A DNA stretch of 64,000 nt from Woeseia sp034521225 (GTDB lineage Bacteria; Pseudomonadota; Gammaproteobacteria; Steroidobacterales; Woeseiaceae). Below are positions 1 to 9,137 of the stretch, piece by piece; position 1 is the stretch's first letter; each line of letters opens with the position of its first letter. Position numbers and translations under genes: made by a program. Under the pieces are notes generated by a model. The model was not told the origin of the DNA. It saw only the letters and a list, made by a program, of their open reading frames with translations, and did not search any database. The stretch lies in NCBI GenBank assembly GCA_034521225.1, contig JAXHMR010000029.1, positions 124,001-188,000 on the forward strand, written 5' to 3'.

Positions 1-1650
1 CTTCATGTGCTCGACGGACTCGAAACCTTCCTGCACGGCGAGCCGGATGTCGGCGACTGTGCTGTCGTTCTGCAGGTCGACGAAATGCTTGCGGCCACCG
101 ACGTGATTCCGGCGATCCGGCACGAGCCACAGTGCCTGCGGCGGCCCCGCTGGCTGCTCGTCTACGATCGGCATCGGCGGTGCCTCGGTGACCGGGTAGC
201 CGCAGGCCGCGGCAGCGTCCAGGCCGGCATCGCGTGCCTCGCCGATGGCATCGGTGGCGGCAAACGTGCCGTTGCAGGCGCCGGCGGATCGTTGTGCCTG
301 CAGAGTACTGTCGGGCCGGAAACAGCACAGTTCATCGTCGTAACGAAGCTTGCCCTGCGACTGGCTGTGCAGGTGCACCGTGGGGCTGTAACCGCCGGAC
401 ACCGCCAGTACGTCGCAGTCGATGCGGCGCGAGCTTTTAAGTTGCTGCCGGTCATCGGCCAGCGGGGCGACATCAACCGAGCGCAATGCGCTTCGGCCCC
501 GCGTAGTGCAGACCGCGTGGCCAGCCATCACGTCGATACCGCGTTCGCGCATTGCGTCGAGCTTTGCTGCCGGCGGCTCTGGCCTGCTGTCGATAACAGC
601 GGCGACTGTTATGCCGGCAGCGAGACAGTCGGCAACCGTTTCATAGGTGCGATCATTGTTGGTAAAGAATGCGACGCGTCGTCCGGGTGCGACGCCGAAG
701 CGATTGACGTATGCCTGTACCGCGCCAGCGAGCATGACGCCGGGCCGGTCGTTGTTGGCGAATACCGGTGATCGTTCGTGCGCGCCGGTCGCCAGGATGA
801 CCCTGCGTGCCCGTATGTGCCACAGCCGCTGGCGGGTTCGTGCCGGCGTGCTGGCGCTGCTTTCATCGCCGCGCCGCTCGATTGCGACGACGTAATTGCC
901 ATCGAAGTACCCGGTCACCGCGGTGCGCGGTAACAAGCGGACCTCGTCTTCTGCTGCGAGCGCATCGAGGCTCTGCCGCAGCCAGGCATCCGGCGTACCG
1001 TCATCGATGCGTATCCGCCGGTTTCGCAGGCTGCCGCCAAACAGTTCGTTCTCGTCAGCGAGTACGACGCGCGCGCCGCCGGCCGCCGCCGCGCGCGCTG
1101 CCATGATTCCTGCCGGACCGCCGCCGACAACCAGCACATCGCAATGTGCGTGCCGGCGGTCGTAGCAGTCGGGGTCGGGTGATGACGGCGCCTTGCCCCA
1201 GCCGCCGGCGTGGCGGATGACCGGTTCGAAAACGCGATTCCAGAGCTTGAGCGAACCGAAGAACGTCTTGTAATAGAAGCCGGCCGGCATGAATCGCGAC
1301 AGCGCACCGATGACGGCGCCTGCGTCGAAGCGCACTGACGGAAAGACATTGACGCTGGTTGCTGTCAGTCCGTCGAACAGTTCGATTTCCGTGGCCTTGA
1401 CGTTCGGCAGCGTGCGCGCACCGCTGCCTAGTTGCACCATCGCGTTCGGTTCCTCGACGCCGGCAGCCATGATGCCGCGCGGCCGGTGGTACTTGAAACT
1501 GCGCGCGACAAGGCGGACTCCGTTAGCGAGCAGGGCGGATGCCAGCGTATCGCCCGGATGCCCGGTGTAATGCCGGCCGTTGAAGCGAAAGTCGAGCGTC
1601 CGCTTGCGGTCGATGACGCCTCCCTGCGGCAATCGATACGGCTGGCTCAC
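1..1650 (-). CDS. soxA: Sarcosine oxidase alpha subunit (partial, 3' end outside window)
   Basis: Alpha subunit of heterotetrameric sarcosine oxidase, which oxidatively demethylates sarcosine to glycine and passes the one-carbon unit to tetrahydrofolate. The frame is open from a GTG at 1650 to the left edge (about 550 codons), so the folate-binding aminomethyltransferase-like C-terminal half is missing. Residues about 8-65 match the Fer2_4-like N-terminal domain of SoxA (RTLDFRFNGRHYTGHPGDTL), and GGGPAG at residues 176-181 is a dinucleotide-binding loop. The GTG start overlaps the soxD stop in a GTGA junction, which implies translational coupling and is why this start was chosen. No frameshift was seen in the visible part. 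Confidence 0.92.
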   Translation of the reverse strand, partial: MSQPYRLPQGGVIDRKRTLDFRFNGRHYTGHPGDTLASALLANGVRLVARSFKYHRPRGIMAAGVEEPNAMVQLGSGARTLPNVKATEIELFDGLTATSVNVFPSVRFDAGAVIGALSRFMPAGFYYKTFFGSLKLWNRVFEPVIRHAGGWGKAPSSPDPDCYDRRHAHCDVLVVGGGPAGIMAARAAAAGGARVVLADENELFGGSLRNRRIRIDDGTPDAWLRQSLDALAAEDEVRLLPRTAVTGYFDGNYVVAIERRGDESSASTPARTRQRLWHIRARRVILATGAHERSPVFANNDRPGVMLAGAVQAYVNRFGVAPGRRVAFFTNNDRTYETVADCLAAGITVAAVIDSRPEPPAAKLDAMRERGIDVMAGHAVCTTRGRSALRSVDVAPLADDRQQLKSSRRIDCDVLAVSGGYSPTVHLHSQSQGKLRYDDELCCFRPDSTLQAQRSAGACNGTFAATDAIGEARDAGLDAAAACGYPVTEAPPMPIVDEQPAGPPQALWLVPDRRNHVGGRKHFVDLQNDSTVADIRLAVQEGFESVEHMK

Positions 1651-1928
1651 GTTGACTTCCCGGGCGGCGGCTCGCCGATGCGATAGACGGCCGTGATCTC
1701 GTGCGTGACGGTATCGCGGCGGACATTAAACCAGCGCCGGCAACCCGCGGCGTGCATCCAGCGCTCGGCGAAAGCGCCTTTCGGGTTGTCGCGCATGAAC
1801 AGGAAATCGGCCCACTGCTCATCGGACAATTCGGCGGGGTCGGCGGGCCGCGCGATATGCGCCTGGCCGCCGCAATGGAATTCGACCTCCTCGCGCGGGC
1901 CGCACCATGGACAGTCAATCAGTAGCAT
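1647..1928 (-). CDS. soxD: Sarcosine oxidase delta subunit
   Basis: Small zinc-binding subunit of heterotetrameric sarcosine oxidase, 93 aa, normal length for the family. The N-terminus carries the zinc-ligand pattern CPWC (residues 6-9) followed by H18 and C19, and the RWFNVRRDTVTHEI segment near residue 65 is typical of SoxD. It lies 9 bases after soxB and overlaps soxA by four bases, so soxB, soxD and soxA form one operon in the usual BDA(G) order. A gamma subunit gene would be expected just beyond the left edge. Confidence 0.95.
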   Translation of the reverse strand: MLLIDCPWCGPREEVEFHCGGQAHIARPADPAELSDEQWADFLFMRDNPKGAFAERWMHAAGCRRWFNVRRDTVTHEITAVYRIGEPPPGKST

Positions 1929-1937
1929 CGCGGTCTT

Positions 1938-3185
1938 TTAATGCGCCACGGCGGCGGCGCCGTGCTCGTCGATCAACGCGCCACTCGTGAAGCGGTTCAG
2001 CGAGAACGGTTCATTGAGCGGGTGCGGTGCGTCGTTTGCGAGCGTCCACGCGAACACCCAGCCGGAACCCGGTGTCGCCTTGAAACCGCCGGTGCCCCAG
2101 CCGGCATTGATATAGAGACCGTCGACCGGCGTTTTCGAAATGATCGGTGATGCATCCGGGCAGACATCGACGATGCCGCCCCAGCTACGCAGCATGCGCA
2201 GCCGCGAAAACATAGGGAACAATTCGACCAGGGCGGCCATCTGCCCCTCGATGATGTGAAAGCTGCCGCGCTGGGCGTACGAGTTGTAGCCGTCGATGCC
2301 GGCACCGATGACGAGTTCGCCCTTGTCCGACTGGCTGACGTAGACATGAATCGCACCGGACATGACAACCTGGTCAAGCACCGGCTTGATCGGCTCCGAG
2401 ACCAGCGCCTGCAGTGGATGGCTTTGCAGCGGCAGCCTGAAGCCTGCCATCTCCGCGAGCACGGAGCTGTGGCCGGCCGCGACGAGCCCGACTTTCCTCG
2501 CACCGATGAAACCGTGGTTCGTTTCGACCCCGGTGACCGCACCGTGAATTCGGCGTATGCCGGTGACCTCGCAGTTCTGGATGATGTCGACGCCGTGCGC
2601 ATCGGCCGCCCGCGCGTAACCCCACGCAACGGCATCGTGCCGCGCGACGCCGCCGCGCGGCTGCCACGTCGAGCCCATGACGGGGTAACGGAGCGATGAC
2701 GACGTATTGAGTATCGGGCAGATGCGGCGGACATCGTCCGGCTCGAGCCATTCGGAGTCTATGCCGTTCAGCCGGTTTGCTTCGGCGCGCCGCCGCCCGG
2801 CCCGGACGTCGCCCAGGTTGTGGGCAAGGTTCAGCACGCCGCGCTGGCTGAACATGACGTTGTAGTTGAGCTCGCGCGACAAGCCTTCCCAGAGCTTCAA
2901 TGCGTGTTCGTACAGCGAGGCACTTTCATCGAGCAGGTAGTTTGAGCGCACGATCGTCGTGTTGCGGCCGGTATTGCCGCCGCCCAGCCAGCCTTTCTCC
3001 AGCACGGCCACATTGCGGATGCCGTGCTCTTTCGCGAGGTAGTACGCCGTCGCGAGTCCGTGCCCGCCGCCACCGACGATGATGACGTCGTAATGGCGCT
3101 GCGGCGGCGGGCTGCGCCACTGGCGCGGCCAGTGCTGGTGATCGCTGAACGCATTGCGCGCCAGCGACCAGGCGGAGTACTTCAT
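1938..3185 (-). CDS. soxB: Sarcosine oxidase beta subunit
   Basis: Catalytic flavoprotein subunit of heterotetrameric sarcosine oxidase, 415 aa and intact. GGGGHG at residues 38-43 within VIIVGGGGHGLATAYYL is the FAD-binding loop, followed by GWLGGGNTGRNTT, a SoxB hallmark. The ARHDAVAWGY segment (residues 181-190) is where the covalent FMN histidine lies in characterised homologues; the exact residue is inferred by family resemblance. First gene of the soxBDA operon, transcribed away from two regulator genes across a 157-base intergenic region that holds an operator-like inverted repeat. Confidence 0.95.
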   Translation of the reverse strand: MKYSAWSLARNAFSDHQHWPRQWRSPPPQRHYDVIIVGGGGHGLATAYYLAKEHGIRNVAVLEKGWLGGGNTGRNTTIVRSNYLLDESASLYEHALKLWEGLSRELNYNVMFSQRGVLNLAHNLGDVRAGRRRAEANRLNGIDSEWLEPDDVRRICPILNTSSSLRYPVMGSTWQPRGGVARHDAVAWGYARAADAHGVDIIQNCEVTGIRRIHGAVTGVETNHGFIGARKVGLVAAGHSSVLAEMAGFRLPLQSHPLQALVSEPIKPVLDQVVMSGAIHVYVSQSDKGELVIGAGIDGYNSYAQRGSFHIIEGQMAALVELFPMFSRLRMLRSWGGIVDVCPDASPIISKTPVDGLYINAGWGTGGFKATPGSGWVFAWTLANDAPHPLNEPFSLNRFTSGALIDEHGAAAVAH

Positions 3186-3292
3186 TACGGCTCGCTATTA
3201 ATCCGGCGTAATCGGCCAAGGGTCCACTATCACGGCAAGACCAGGGTGGCGGCTAGAACCGGGCCGACACCGGAACAGGGATATTTGCGACA

Positions 3293-3317
3293 TGCCGGTA
3301 CAATATTGACACCGGCA
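3293..3317. promoter_or_regulatory. Inverted repeat in the sox/regulator divergent intergenic region
   Basis: TGCCGGT at 3293-3299 and ACCGGCA at 3311-3317 are perfect 7-base inverted arms around an 11-base AT-rich spacer. A related CGACACCGG occurs at 3265-3273 and TGACACCGG at 3309-3315. The position between soxB (minus) and the first AraC-type regulator (plus) fits a regulator-binding site controlling one or both directions. Function is inferred from position and symmetry only. Confidence 0.45.
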
Positions 3318-3342
3318 CGCCAGTCTGCGCAGTATCCTGCTG

Positions 3343-4354
3343 ATGGCGGGCAGGTCAGGCAAGAGCGGCAACGGCGAGGCGCGGCTTCGCGTCGGCATCG
3401 TCACGCTGACGAAACTTCACGTTGCTGCCTTACTCAGGCTTCATCGACGTGCTCCGGCTCGCGACGGACGAGGGCGATCGCAGCCGGCAGCGCGCCTGCC
3501 GCTGGACGGTAATGAGTGCCGACGGCTGCGACATCCGCGCGAGCTGCGGCACTGCCATCCGCGTCAATGATGCATTCCGCGACCCGCGCGGGTTCGACTA
3601 CGTTGTCGTCGTTGGCGGCCTGCTGCACGAGGTGCCGCAATCGGATCCGGCGACCGATGCGTGGTTGTGCGAGGCGGCCAACCGGAACGTGCCGCTGGTC
3701 GGACTGTGCACCGCCGTCTTTACGCTCCTCAGGCTCGGACTGATGGCCGGCCGCCAGCGCCGCGTGTCCTGGTTTCACTATCGCGACCTGAAACGCGCGT
3801 TTCCCGATGTCACACCGGTTGCGGATCGTATCTTCGTCGCGGATGGGCCGCGCATCACCTGCGCGGGTGGTACGGCCGCAATTGACCTCGCCGCATGGCT
3901 CGTGGCCCGGCATCTTGGCCAGGGCGCCGCGAACAAGGCGATGCACATCCTGCTTGCCGAGGCGGCGCGTCCCGCCGATGCGCCCCAGCCGCAGATCGTG
4001 CCCGGGCAGGCGCCACAGGATCCGCGGCTGGAGCGGGCCGTAATGATGATCGAGCAGCAGTTTGCGGAACCGCTCGCCGTCGACGTGCTGGCCGCCGCCG
4101 TCGGCGTGTCCCGGCGCCAGCTCGAGCGGATTTTTCGCGCCGAACTGGGGCTGTCACCCTGGCAGTACGCGCTCGAACGGAGGCTGAGGCAAGGGCACTG
4201 GTTGCTGACGCACACGGATCAATCGATCACCGATATTGCCCAGGCCTGCGGCTTTTCCGATGCGTCGCATTTTTCGCGCCGCATGCGTGCGAATTTCGGT
4301 GCCGCGCCGCAGACCCTGCGCAATGCCGCGGGTGCCGCGATGCAGGCTTCATAG
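3343..4354 (+). CDS. GlxA-family AraC-type regulator (SouR/GbdR-like), frameshifted
   Basis: Transcriptional regulator with an N-terminal class-I glutamine-amidotransferase-like (DJ-1/PfpI) sensor domain and a C-terminal AraC helix-turn-helix domain. The N-terminal strand RVGIVTLT is read from ATG 3343, but the rest (LLPYSGFIDVLRLATDEGD onward) is one frame over. Removing one A from the AAA at 3412-3414 restores TNFTLLPYSGF, so the break looks like a homopolymer error. The C-terminal HTH contains SRRQLERIFRAELGLSPWQY and AQACGFSDASHFSRRMR. Placement beside soxBDA suggests a sarcosine- or betaine-responsive activator; SouR is a possible identity but unproven. Confidence 0.8.
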
Positions 4355-4410
4355 TATGCTTTTGGCCGCAATACACTGATTCTGCACGTCGCGCCGCACG
4401 GGAAAGCCGC

Positions 4411-5453
4411 ATGTTTGGTAAAGAGCCGGTCAAGACGCCCCAGCACGTTGCCTTCCTGCTCCTGCCGAACTTCTCGATGATGGCGTTTGCATCGTCGGTC
4501 GAACCGCTGCGCGCCGCGAACCGCCAGTCCGGGCGCGAACTCTACACATGGAGCACCTACAGTGTGGATGGCGAACAGGTCATCGCCAGCAACGGCGTAA
4601 TCACCGTGCCGCATGGCTCAATCCATGATGCGATATCACCCGATGTGTTGTTCGTCTGTGCCGGTGTGCGCGCCAATCAATTCCGCGACGAGAAGACGCT
4701 GGCGCGCCTGCACGACATGGGGCGCAGTGGCATGGCCATTGGCGGCATCTGCAGCGGGTCGGTGGCACTGGCGCAGGCCGGGTTGCTGAAAGGCTATCGC
4801 TGCACAATTCACTGGGAATACGTTGAGCCGTTCGTCGAGAAATTTCCGCAGCTCAATGTGACCGCGACGCTGTTCGAAATTGACCGGGACCGCTACACCT
4901 GTTCCGGTGGTACAGCGCCGCTCGATATGATGATCAACTCCATCGCGCGTGACCACGGCGAGGATCTCGCGGTCAGCGTCGCCGAGCAGATGCTGCACAC
5001 GTTCATTCGCCACCCGCACGACACGCAACGCATGCCGATGCAACACCGCACCGGCATCTCGCACCCGAAACTGCTTGGGGCCATCGCGCACATGGAGGCG
5101 TATCTCGAGCATCCGTTGTCACTGCGCGAACTGGCCGAGTCTGTCGACTTGTCGAACCGGCAGCTCGAACGGCTCTTTCGCGAGCATTTCCACAAGACAC
5201 CGTCACGTTATTACCTGGAGTTGCGGCTGAGGCGCGCAAAGTTGCTGCTGCGGCAAACGGAAATGCCGGTTTTGCAGATTGCCGTCGCCTCCGGTTTTTC
5301 ATCGGCATCGCATTTTGCACGGTGTTATCGGGAATTTTTCATCATTCTCCGCGCGATGAGCGTGCCAGTGTTGAACGGGTTCCTGGTGCCGGCAAGAAAG
5401 GGGAGACGCTGACTCCCGAAAGTAGTGCGGCAGGAGAGGCGGGCACCGGCTAG
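4411..5453 (+). CDS. gbdR: GbdR-like AraC/GlxA-type regulator
   Basis: Second regulator of the same family, 56 bases after the first. The amidotransferase-like domain (HVAFLLLPNFSMMAFASSVE to CSGGTAPLDMM) is followed by an AraC HTH with SNRQLERLFREHFHKTPSRY and AVASGFSSASHFARCYREFF. It resembles GbdR, the glycine-betaine/dimethylglycine-responsive activator of pseudomonads. Start ATG 4411 was chosen because the conserved domain begins eleven residues later; an upstream open extension to 3895 is an overlap artefact with the first regulator. The reading frame ends at 5412, but adding one T to the T5 run at 5335-5339 gives the family-typical tail SPRDERA and a stop at 5453, so a small indel is likely. 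Confidence 0.75.
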
Positions 5454-5484
5454 CTATTGACCATCCGCAATACGTGCAACATCG

Positions 5485-5733
5485 CCGTCATCGCGAGGAG
5501 CGCAGCGACGTGGCGATCTCGGGCGGCCTCTCTCTCTGCCAAACGGTGCGAGATTGCCACGCCCTCCGGGCTCGCAATGACGTTCCTGGCGCCGCAGCAC
5601 TACCGTCGTCGCGAGGAGCGCAGCGACGTGGCGATCTCGTACGGCTGATGACTCTGCCAGATCAACGAGATTGCCACGCCCTTCGGGCTCGCAATGACGG
5701 CGCAATTACCACACCTTTCGGACTCGCGATGAC
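5485..5733. repeat. REP-like palindromic repeat cluster 1
   Basis: Two to three copies of a dispersed element whose left arm reads CGTCATCGCGAGGAG...GTGGCGATCTC and whose right arm is the near reverse complement GAGATTGCCACG...GGCTCGCAATGACG, separated by a short loop usually containing CTCTGCCA. It fills most of the gap between the GbdR-like gene and the C69-like peptidase. No coding potential is assigned, although the frames through it are often open. Confidence 0.9.
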
Positions 5734-5802
5734 CGCGCCAACGTTGCTCTTGCCGGACCAGCGCGCTATCGTTTCCTGCCCGCGCCCCAACGGAATGAAA
5801 CT

Positions 5803-7284
5803 ATGTTCGTTCGCAATTTTGCACGATACGCACTGTTTACGATCATGCTGGTTGCTGCGCTGCCTGCACTGGCGAGCTATGGCATCTATGTCGGCCGTAA
5901 CCTGACGACTGATGGCAGCGTCTATCTTGGTGGTAGTGGCGATGAGGTATCGAGTCACTGGCTGGAGATTGTGCCCGCGGCGGTGCATGAGCCTGGCGCG
6001 ACGATCACCGTCGGTGTTGACAGTACGGCGTTTTTGCCAGGTGAGTTCATCACGATCCCGCAGGTGTCGCGCACGGCTCGCTACATCACGATGAACTACA
6101 CCGAGTATGAAGGCTTTCCGCCGCCGCTGACGAACGGTGGGCTGAATGAGCATGGTGTTGCTGCCCGGGATATCTGGAGTGACTCCCGGCCCGAGTTGGT
6201 AGCGATGACGCCCAACCCGCAACGCGGCCCTAACTACAGTGACCTGTCACGCATCGTCATGGAGCGGGCGCAATCGGCGGAACACGCGGCGAGACTCGTC
6301 GGCGAGCTGATTGACACACACGGTTACTCCACCTACGGCGGCAACTCTCATATGTTTGCCGATCATGAAGAAGGCTGGGTGCTGCTGGATTTTGCCGGCG
6401 GCCAGGGCCTGTGGGTCGCCCGGCGTCTTGGTCCTGACGAGGTCGTGATGTTTTATCCTGGCTACATCGGCGACATACCGCGGGATTTCCAGGATCATCC
6501 GGACTACATGGGCTCGGCCAACTTCATCGACTTTGCCGTCGAGCAGGGCTGGTACGATCCCGACGGCGGGGACGCCTTTAACGTGACGCGCGTTTACGGC
6601 ACGCCGTCGGTCCGCTACCCACGCGAGGAAATGGAGCAGGAGCTGCGTGATGCCGCACCCGTTGATCTGCGCGCCATGCTCGATGCCGTCCGGGATCTGC
6701 GCATTTCGAAAGATACGACCGGTTACGGCCAGGTCGCGCAATTAAAAGAGGAGACGAATTCCGAGCTAAGAACGTTGTGGGTCGCGCCAACCGGCTCGAT
6801 TACGGCGCCGTTCATCCCGTACCGGATTGGTGTGCAGGACGTGCTGCCGGAATATGGCAAGCACCGTTACCTGACCAAGGATGAGGCGCGCGGGTTCCTG
6901 ACAGAAGACTGGCAGATACAGGAGGCGACGCAGTTTGCCGGCCGCCTGTTCAAGCGCCTGATGTATTTCACCTGCGACCGTCCCGACAAGTTTTTGCCGG
7001 AAGTCACCGAAGCACTGACCGCATTCGAGAACAGCATGATCGGGGAGCAACCGGCGGTCGAAGAAGTCGCACGCACACTTTATGACGCCGGCAAACCGGC
7101 ACTGGCGCGGCGATCTTTGACGCACTACGTGAACACGCAGGCCAGCGAGGCGTTGCGGCTGGGTGAAGCGTTGCTCGGCAGCATTGAGGCTCGCACGCGT
7201 GTGCTGTACGGCTTGCGCAAGCCGGAAGGCGATACGATGAGCGACCTCGACTACCAGATGGTGTCGTGCCGGCCGGCGGAATAA
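5803..7284 (+). CDS. Secreted C69-family (dipeptidase-like) Ntn hydrolase with Ser at the nucleophile position
   Basis: Intact 493-aa protein of the peptidase C69/dipeptidase family (Ntn-hydrolase fold), probably periplasmic. Residues 1-24 form a signal peptide (core LFTIMLVAALPALA), and the mature protein would begin SYGIYVGRNLTTDGS, aligning with the ACTTILVGKKAS-type start of C69 enzymes. The residue that should be the N-terminal Cys nucleophile is Ser25, directly after the predicted ALA cleavage site. Other family segments are present: GLNEHGVA, YSTYGGNSHMFADHEEGWV and LRTLWVAPTGS. Flanked by repeat clusters on both sides, so apparently monocistronic. Substrate unknown. Confidence 0.8.
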   Translation: MFVRNFARYALFTIMLVAALPALASYGIYVGRNLTTDGSVYLGGSGDEVSSHWLEIVPAAVHEPGATITVGVDSTAFLPGEFITIPQVSRTARYITMNYTEYEGFPPPLTNGGLNEHGVAARDIWSDSRPELVAMTPNPQRGPNYSDLSRIVMERAQSAEHAARLVGELIDTHGYSTYGGNSHMFADHEEGWVLLDFAGGQGLWVARRLGPDEVVMFYPGYIGDIPRDFQDHPDYMGSANFIDFAVEQGWYDPDGGDAFNVTRVYGTPSVRYPREEMEQELRDAAPVDLRAMLDAVRDLRISKDTTGYGQVAQLKEETNSELRTLWVAPTGSITAPFIPYRIGVQDVLPEYGKHRYLTKDEARGFLTEDWQIQEATQFAGRLFKRLMYFTCDRPDKFLPEVTEALTAFENSMIGEQPAVEEVARTLYDAGKPALARRSLTHYVNTQASEALRLGEALLGSIEARTRVLYGLRKPEGDTMSDLDYQMVSCRPAE

Positions 7285-7325
7285 TCGCCCGAGTTATTGC
7301 GAGTGCGCAGTGCGCGGCAACCTCG

Positions 7326-7712
7326 CCGTCATTGCGAGCCCGCAGGGCGTGGCAACCGCCCCGTCATTGCGAGCCCGTAGGGCGTGGCAATCTCGCACCG
7401 TTTGGCGGAGATGGGCCAGCCCGAGATCGCCACGTCGCTACGCTCCTCGCGACGACGGTTGCGCTGCGGCGCCAGGAACGCCATGGCGCCGGCAGGCGCG
7501 GACCGGCACCGTTCGGCAGAGAAAGTGGCTTCACGAGATCGCCACGTCGCTACGCTCCTCGCCGGCGACGGTTGCGCCGCGGCGCTGGAGGAACGTCGTC
7601 GCGAGCCGCAGGGCGTGGGCATCGTCGACCTGGCAGAGCGGCGACGTCACGAGATCGCCACGTCGCTGCGCTCTCGCGATGACGTTGGTGCTGCTGGCCT
7701 CGCGATGACGCT
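7326..7712. repeat. REP-like palindromic repeat cluster 2
   Basis: A dense run of left and right arms of the CGTCAT(T/C)GCGAG repeat, at least five arm copies, with GGAGCGTAGCGACGTGGCGATCTC-type segments in both orientations. It lies between the C69-like gene and the first amidohydrolase. The following stretch (about 7713-7948) has no clear gene start: open frames exist, but none carries a recognisable signal peptide or ribosome-binding site, and it may be the eroded 5' end of the amidohydrolase. Confidence 0.88.
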
Positions 7713-7948
7713 TCGCGCCACGACAACGTCCGGAGTTCTGCGCGCGCGGCACGACCGAGTCTGGCAGGCCGCTGGGCAGTTGCGGATCGTCGCCGGCCCC
7801 GGAGCACGAGTACCCGCCAGCGACATCGACTTCGCGCCTGCTGTCCGCGGCGGCCGCAGGCTTCTCGTTACAACTGCAACGGCGCGGCGCCGAAACAACG
7901 GCCTCCGGTCGGCGCCACGATCTCTGCCGGTTTCTGGCGCCGCCGATA

Positions 7949-9137
7949 GCGAACGGCACGCTGGTGGTAACCGACGACACGATCGCTGCCGGTTGGCGCG
8001 GCGGACCGCGTCCGCGTGCCGCGGAACGCGACGGTCGTCGACGTCGCCGGCGAGGTCGTCTTCATGCCGGGGCTGGTCGGCACGCACAGCCACATCGGCG
8101 AAGTGGCCGGCGGCGATCGCTCGGGCCCGCTGCATCCGGAAGTCCGCGTTCTCGACTCAATCAATATTCGGGATGCCGGCTTCAAGCGTGCGCTCGCCGG
8201 AGGCATCACGACCGCGAACCTGATGGCGGGGTCAGGCCACCTGATGAGCGGCCAGACGATCTACGTCAAGCTGCGCGACGGCAACACGATCGAGTCGCTC
8301 GCCTATAAAAAGGAAGACGGCAGCGTCGACGGCGGCATGAAGATGGCGAATGGCACGAACTCCATGCGCGAAGCGCCGTTTCCCGGCACACGCGCCAAGT
8401 CGGCGGCGCTGGTGCGTCAGAAGTACGTCGCCGCCCGGGAATACATGGACAAGATCGAGGCGGCTGACGGCGATGAGGAAAAAATGCCGGATCGCGATCT
8501 GGGCCTTCGAGGCCATGGCCGAGGTCCTCAAAGGCGAACGCGTCGTCGTCACCACACGCACCGGCACGACGACATCATGACGGTGCTGCGGCTGAAAGAA
8601 GAATTCGGCTTCCGGGTTGTCCTGCATCACGTCAGTGAAGCCGGCCGGGTTGCCGACGAGATCGCTGCTGCCGGCGTGCCGGTCTCACTGATTATTGTCG
8701 ACAGCCCGGGCGGCAAGCTGGAGGCGCAGTTCCTCAATTTCGATAACGCCCCGGCGCTCGAAAGCGCCGGCGCCAAAGTAGCCTTTCACACTGATGACTA
8801 TATTACGGACTCGAGGCTGTTCCTGCGCATGGCGGCCCTCGGCGTGCGTGCCGGCATGACACGCGACACGGCGCTACGCGCATTGACGCAGTCCGGGGCC
8901 GAGATGCTCGAGCTCGACGAGCGAGTAGGTACGCTCGAGCGGGGCAAGGATGCTGACTTCGTCATACTGTCGGGTGATCCTTTCAGCGTTTACACGCAGG
9001 TGCTGGAGACTTGGGTCGAAGGTGTCAAACGCTTCGATATCGACGATCCGGACGATCGCGCCGTCGCCGAAGGCGGCTATGGGGCGCTGCAGCCATCCGT
9101 CGTGCATGAATTTCACGGCTACGGGGAGTGGCACTGA
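7949..9137 (+). CDS. Amidohydrolase-family protein, 5' end unresolved, frameshifted
   Basis: Metal-dependent amidohydrolase-fold protein (imidazolonepropionase/dihydroorotase-like superfamily). Conserved parts are NGTLVVTDDTIAA, then VVFMPGLVGTHSHIGEVAGG carrying the first metal HxH, a second histidine segment near THRHDDIM, and GTLERGKDADFVILSGDPF near the C-terminus. The extra G near 7990 shifts the frame, and between about 8503 and 8551 two compensating indels put AFEAMAEVLKGERVVVT in another frame. The N-terminus, presumably a signal peptide, could not be placed. The TGA at 9135-9137 overlaps the ATG of the next gene, so the two are co-transcribed and probably act together. Confidence 0.75.

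Noticed and set aside
3895..4410. Long upstream extension of the GbdR-like gene
   Set aside because: It overlaps the first regulator in another frame and has no family similarity; the conserved domain starts after ATG 4411.
5474..5905. Open frames made of repeat sequence (VIARSEATWRSR-type peptides) in many clusters
   Set aside because: They are translations of the palindromic repeat in its open frames, occur in several frames and both strands, and have no ribosome-binding sites.
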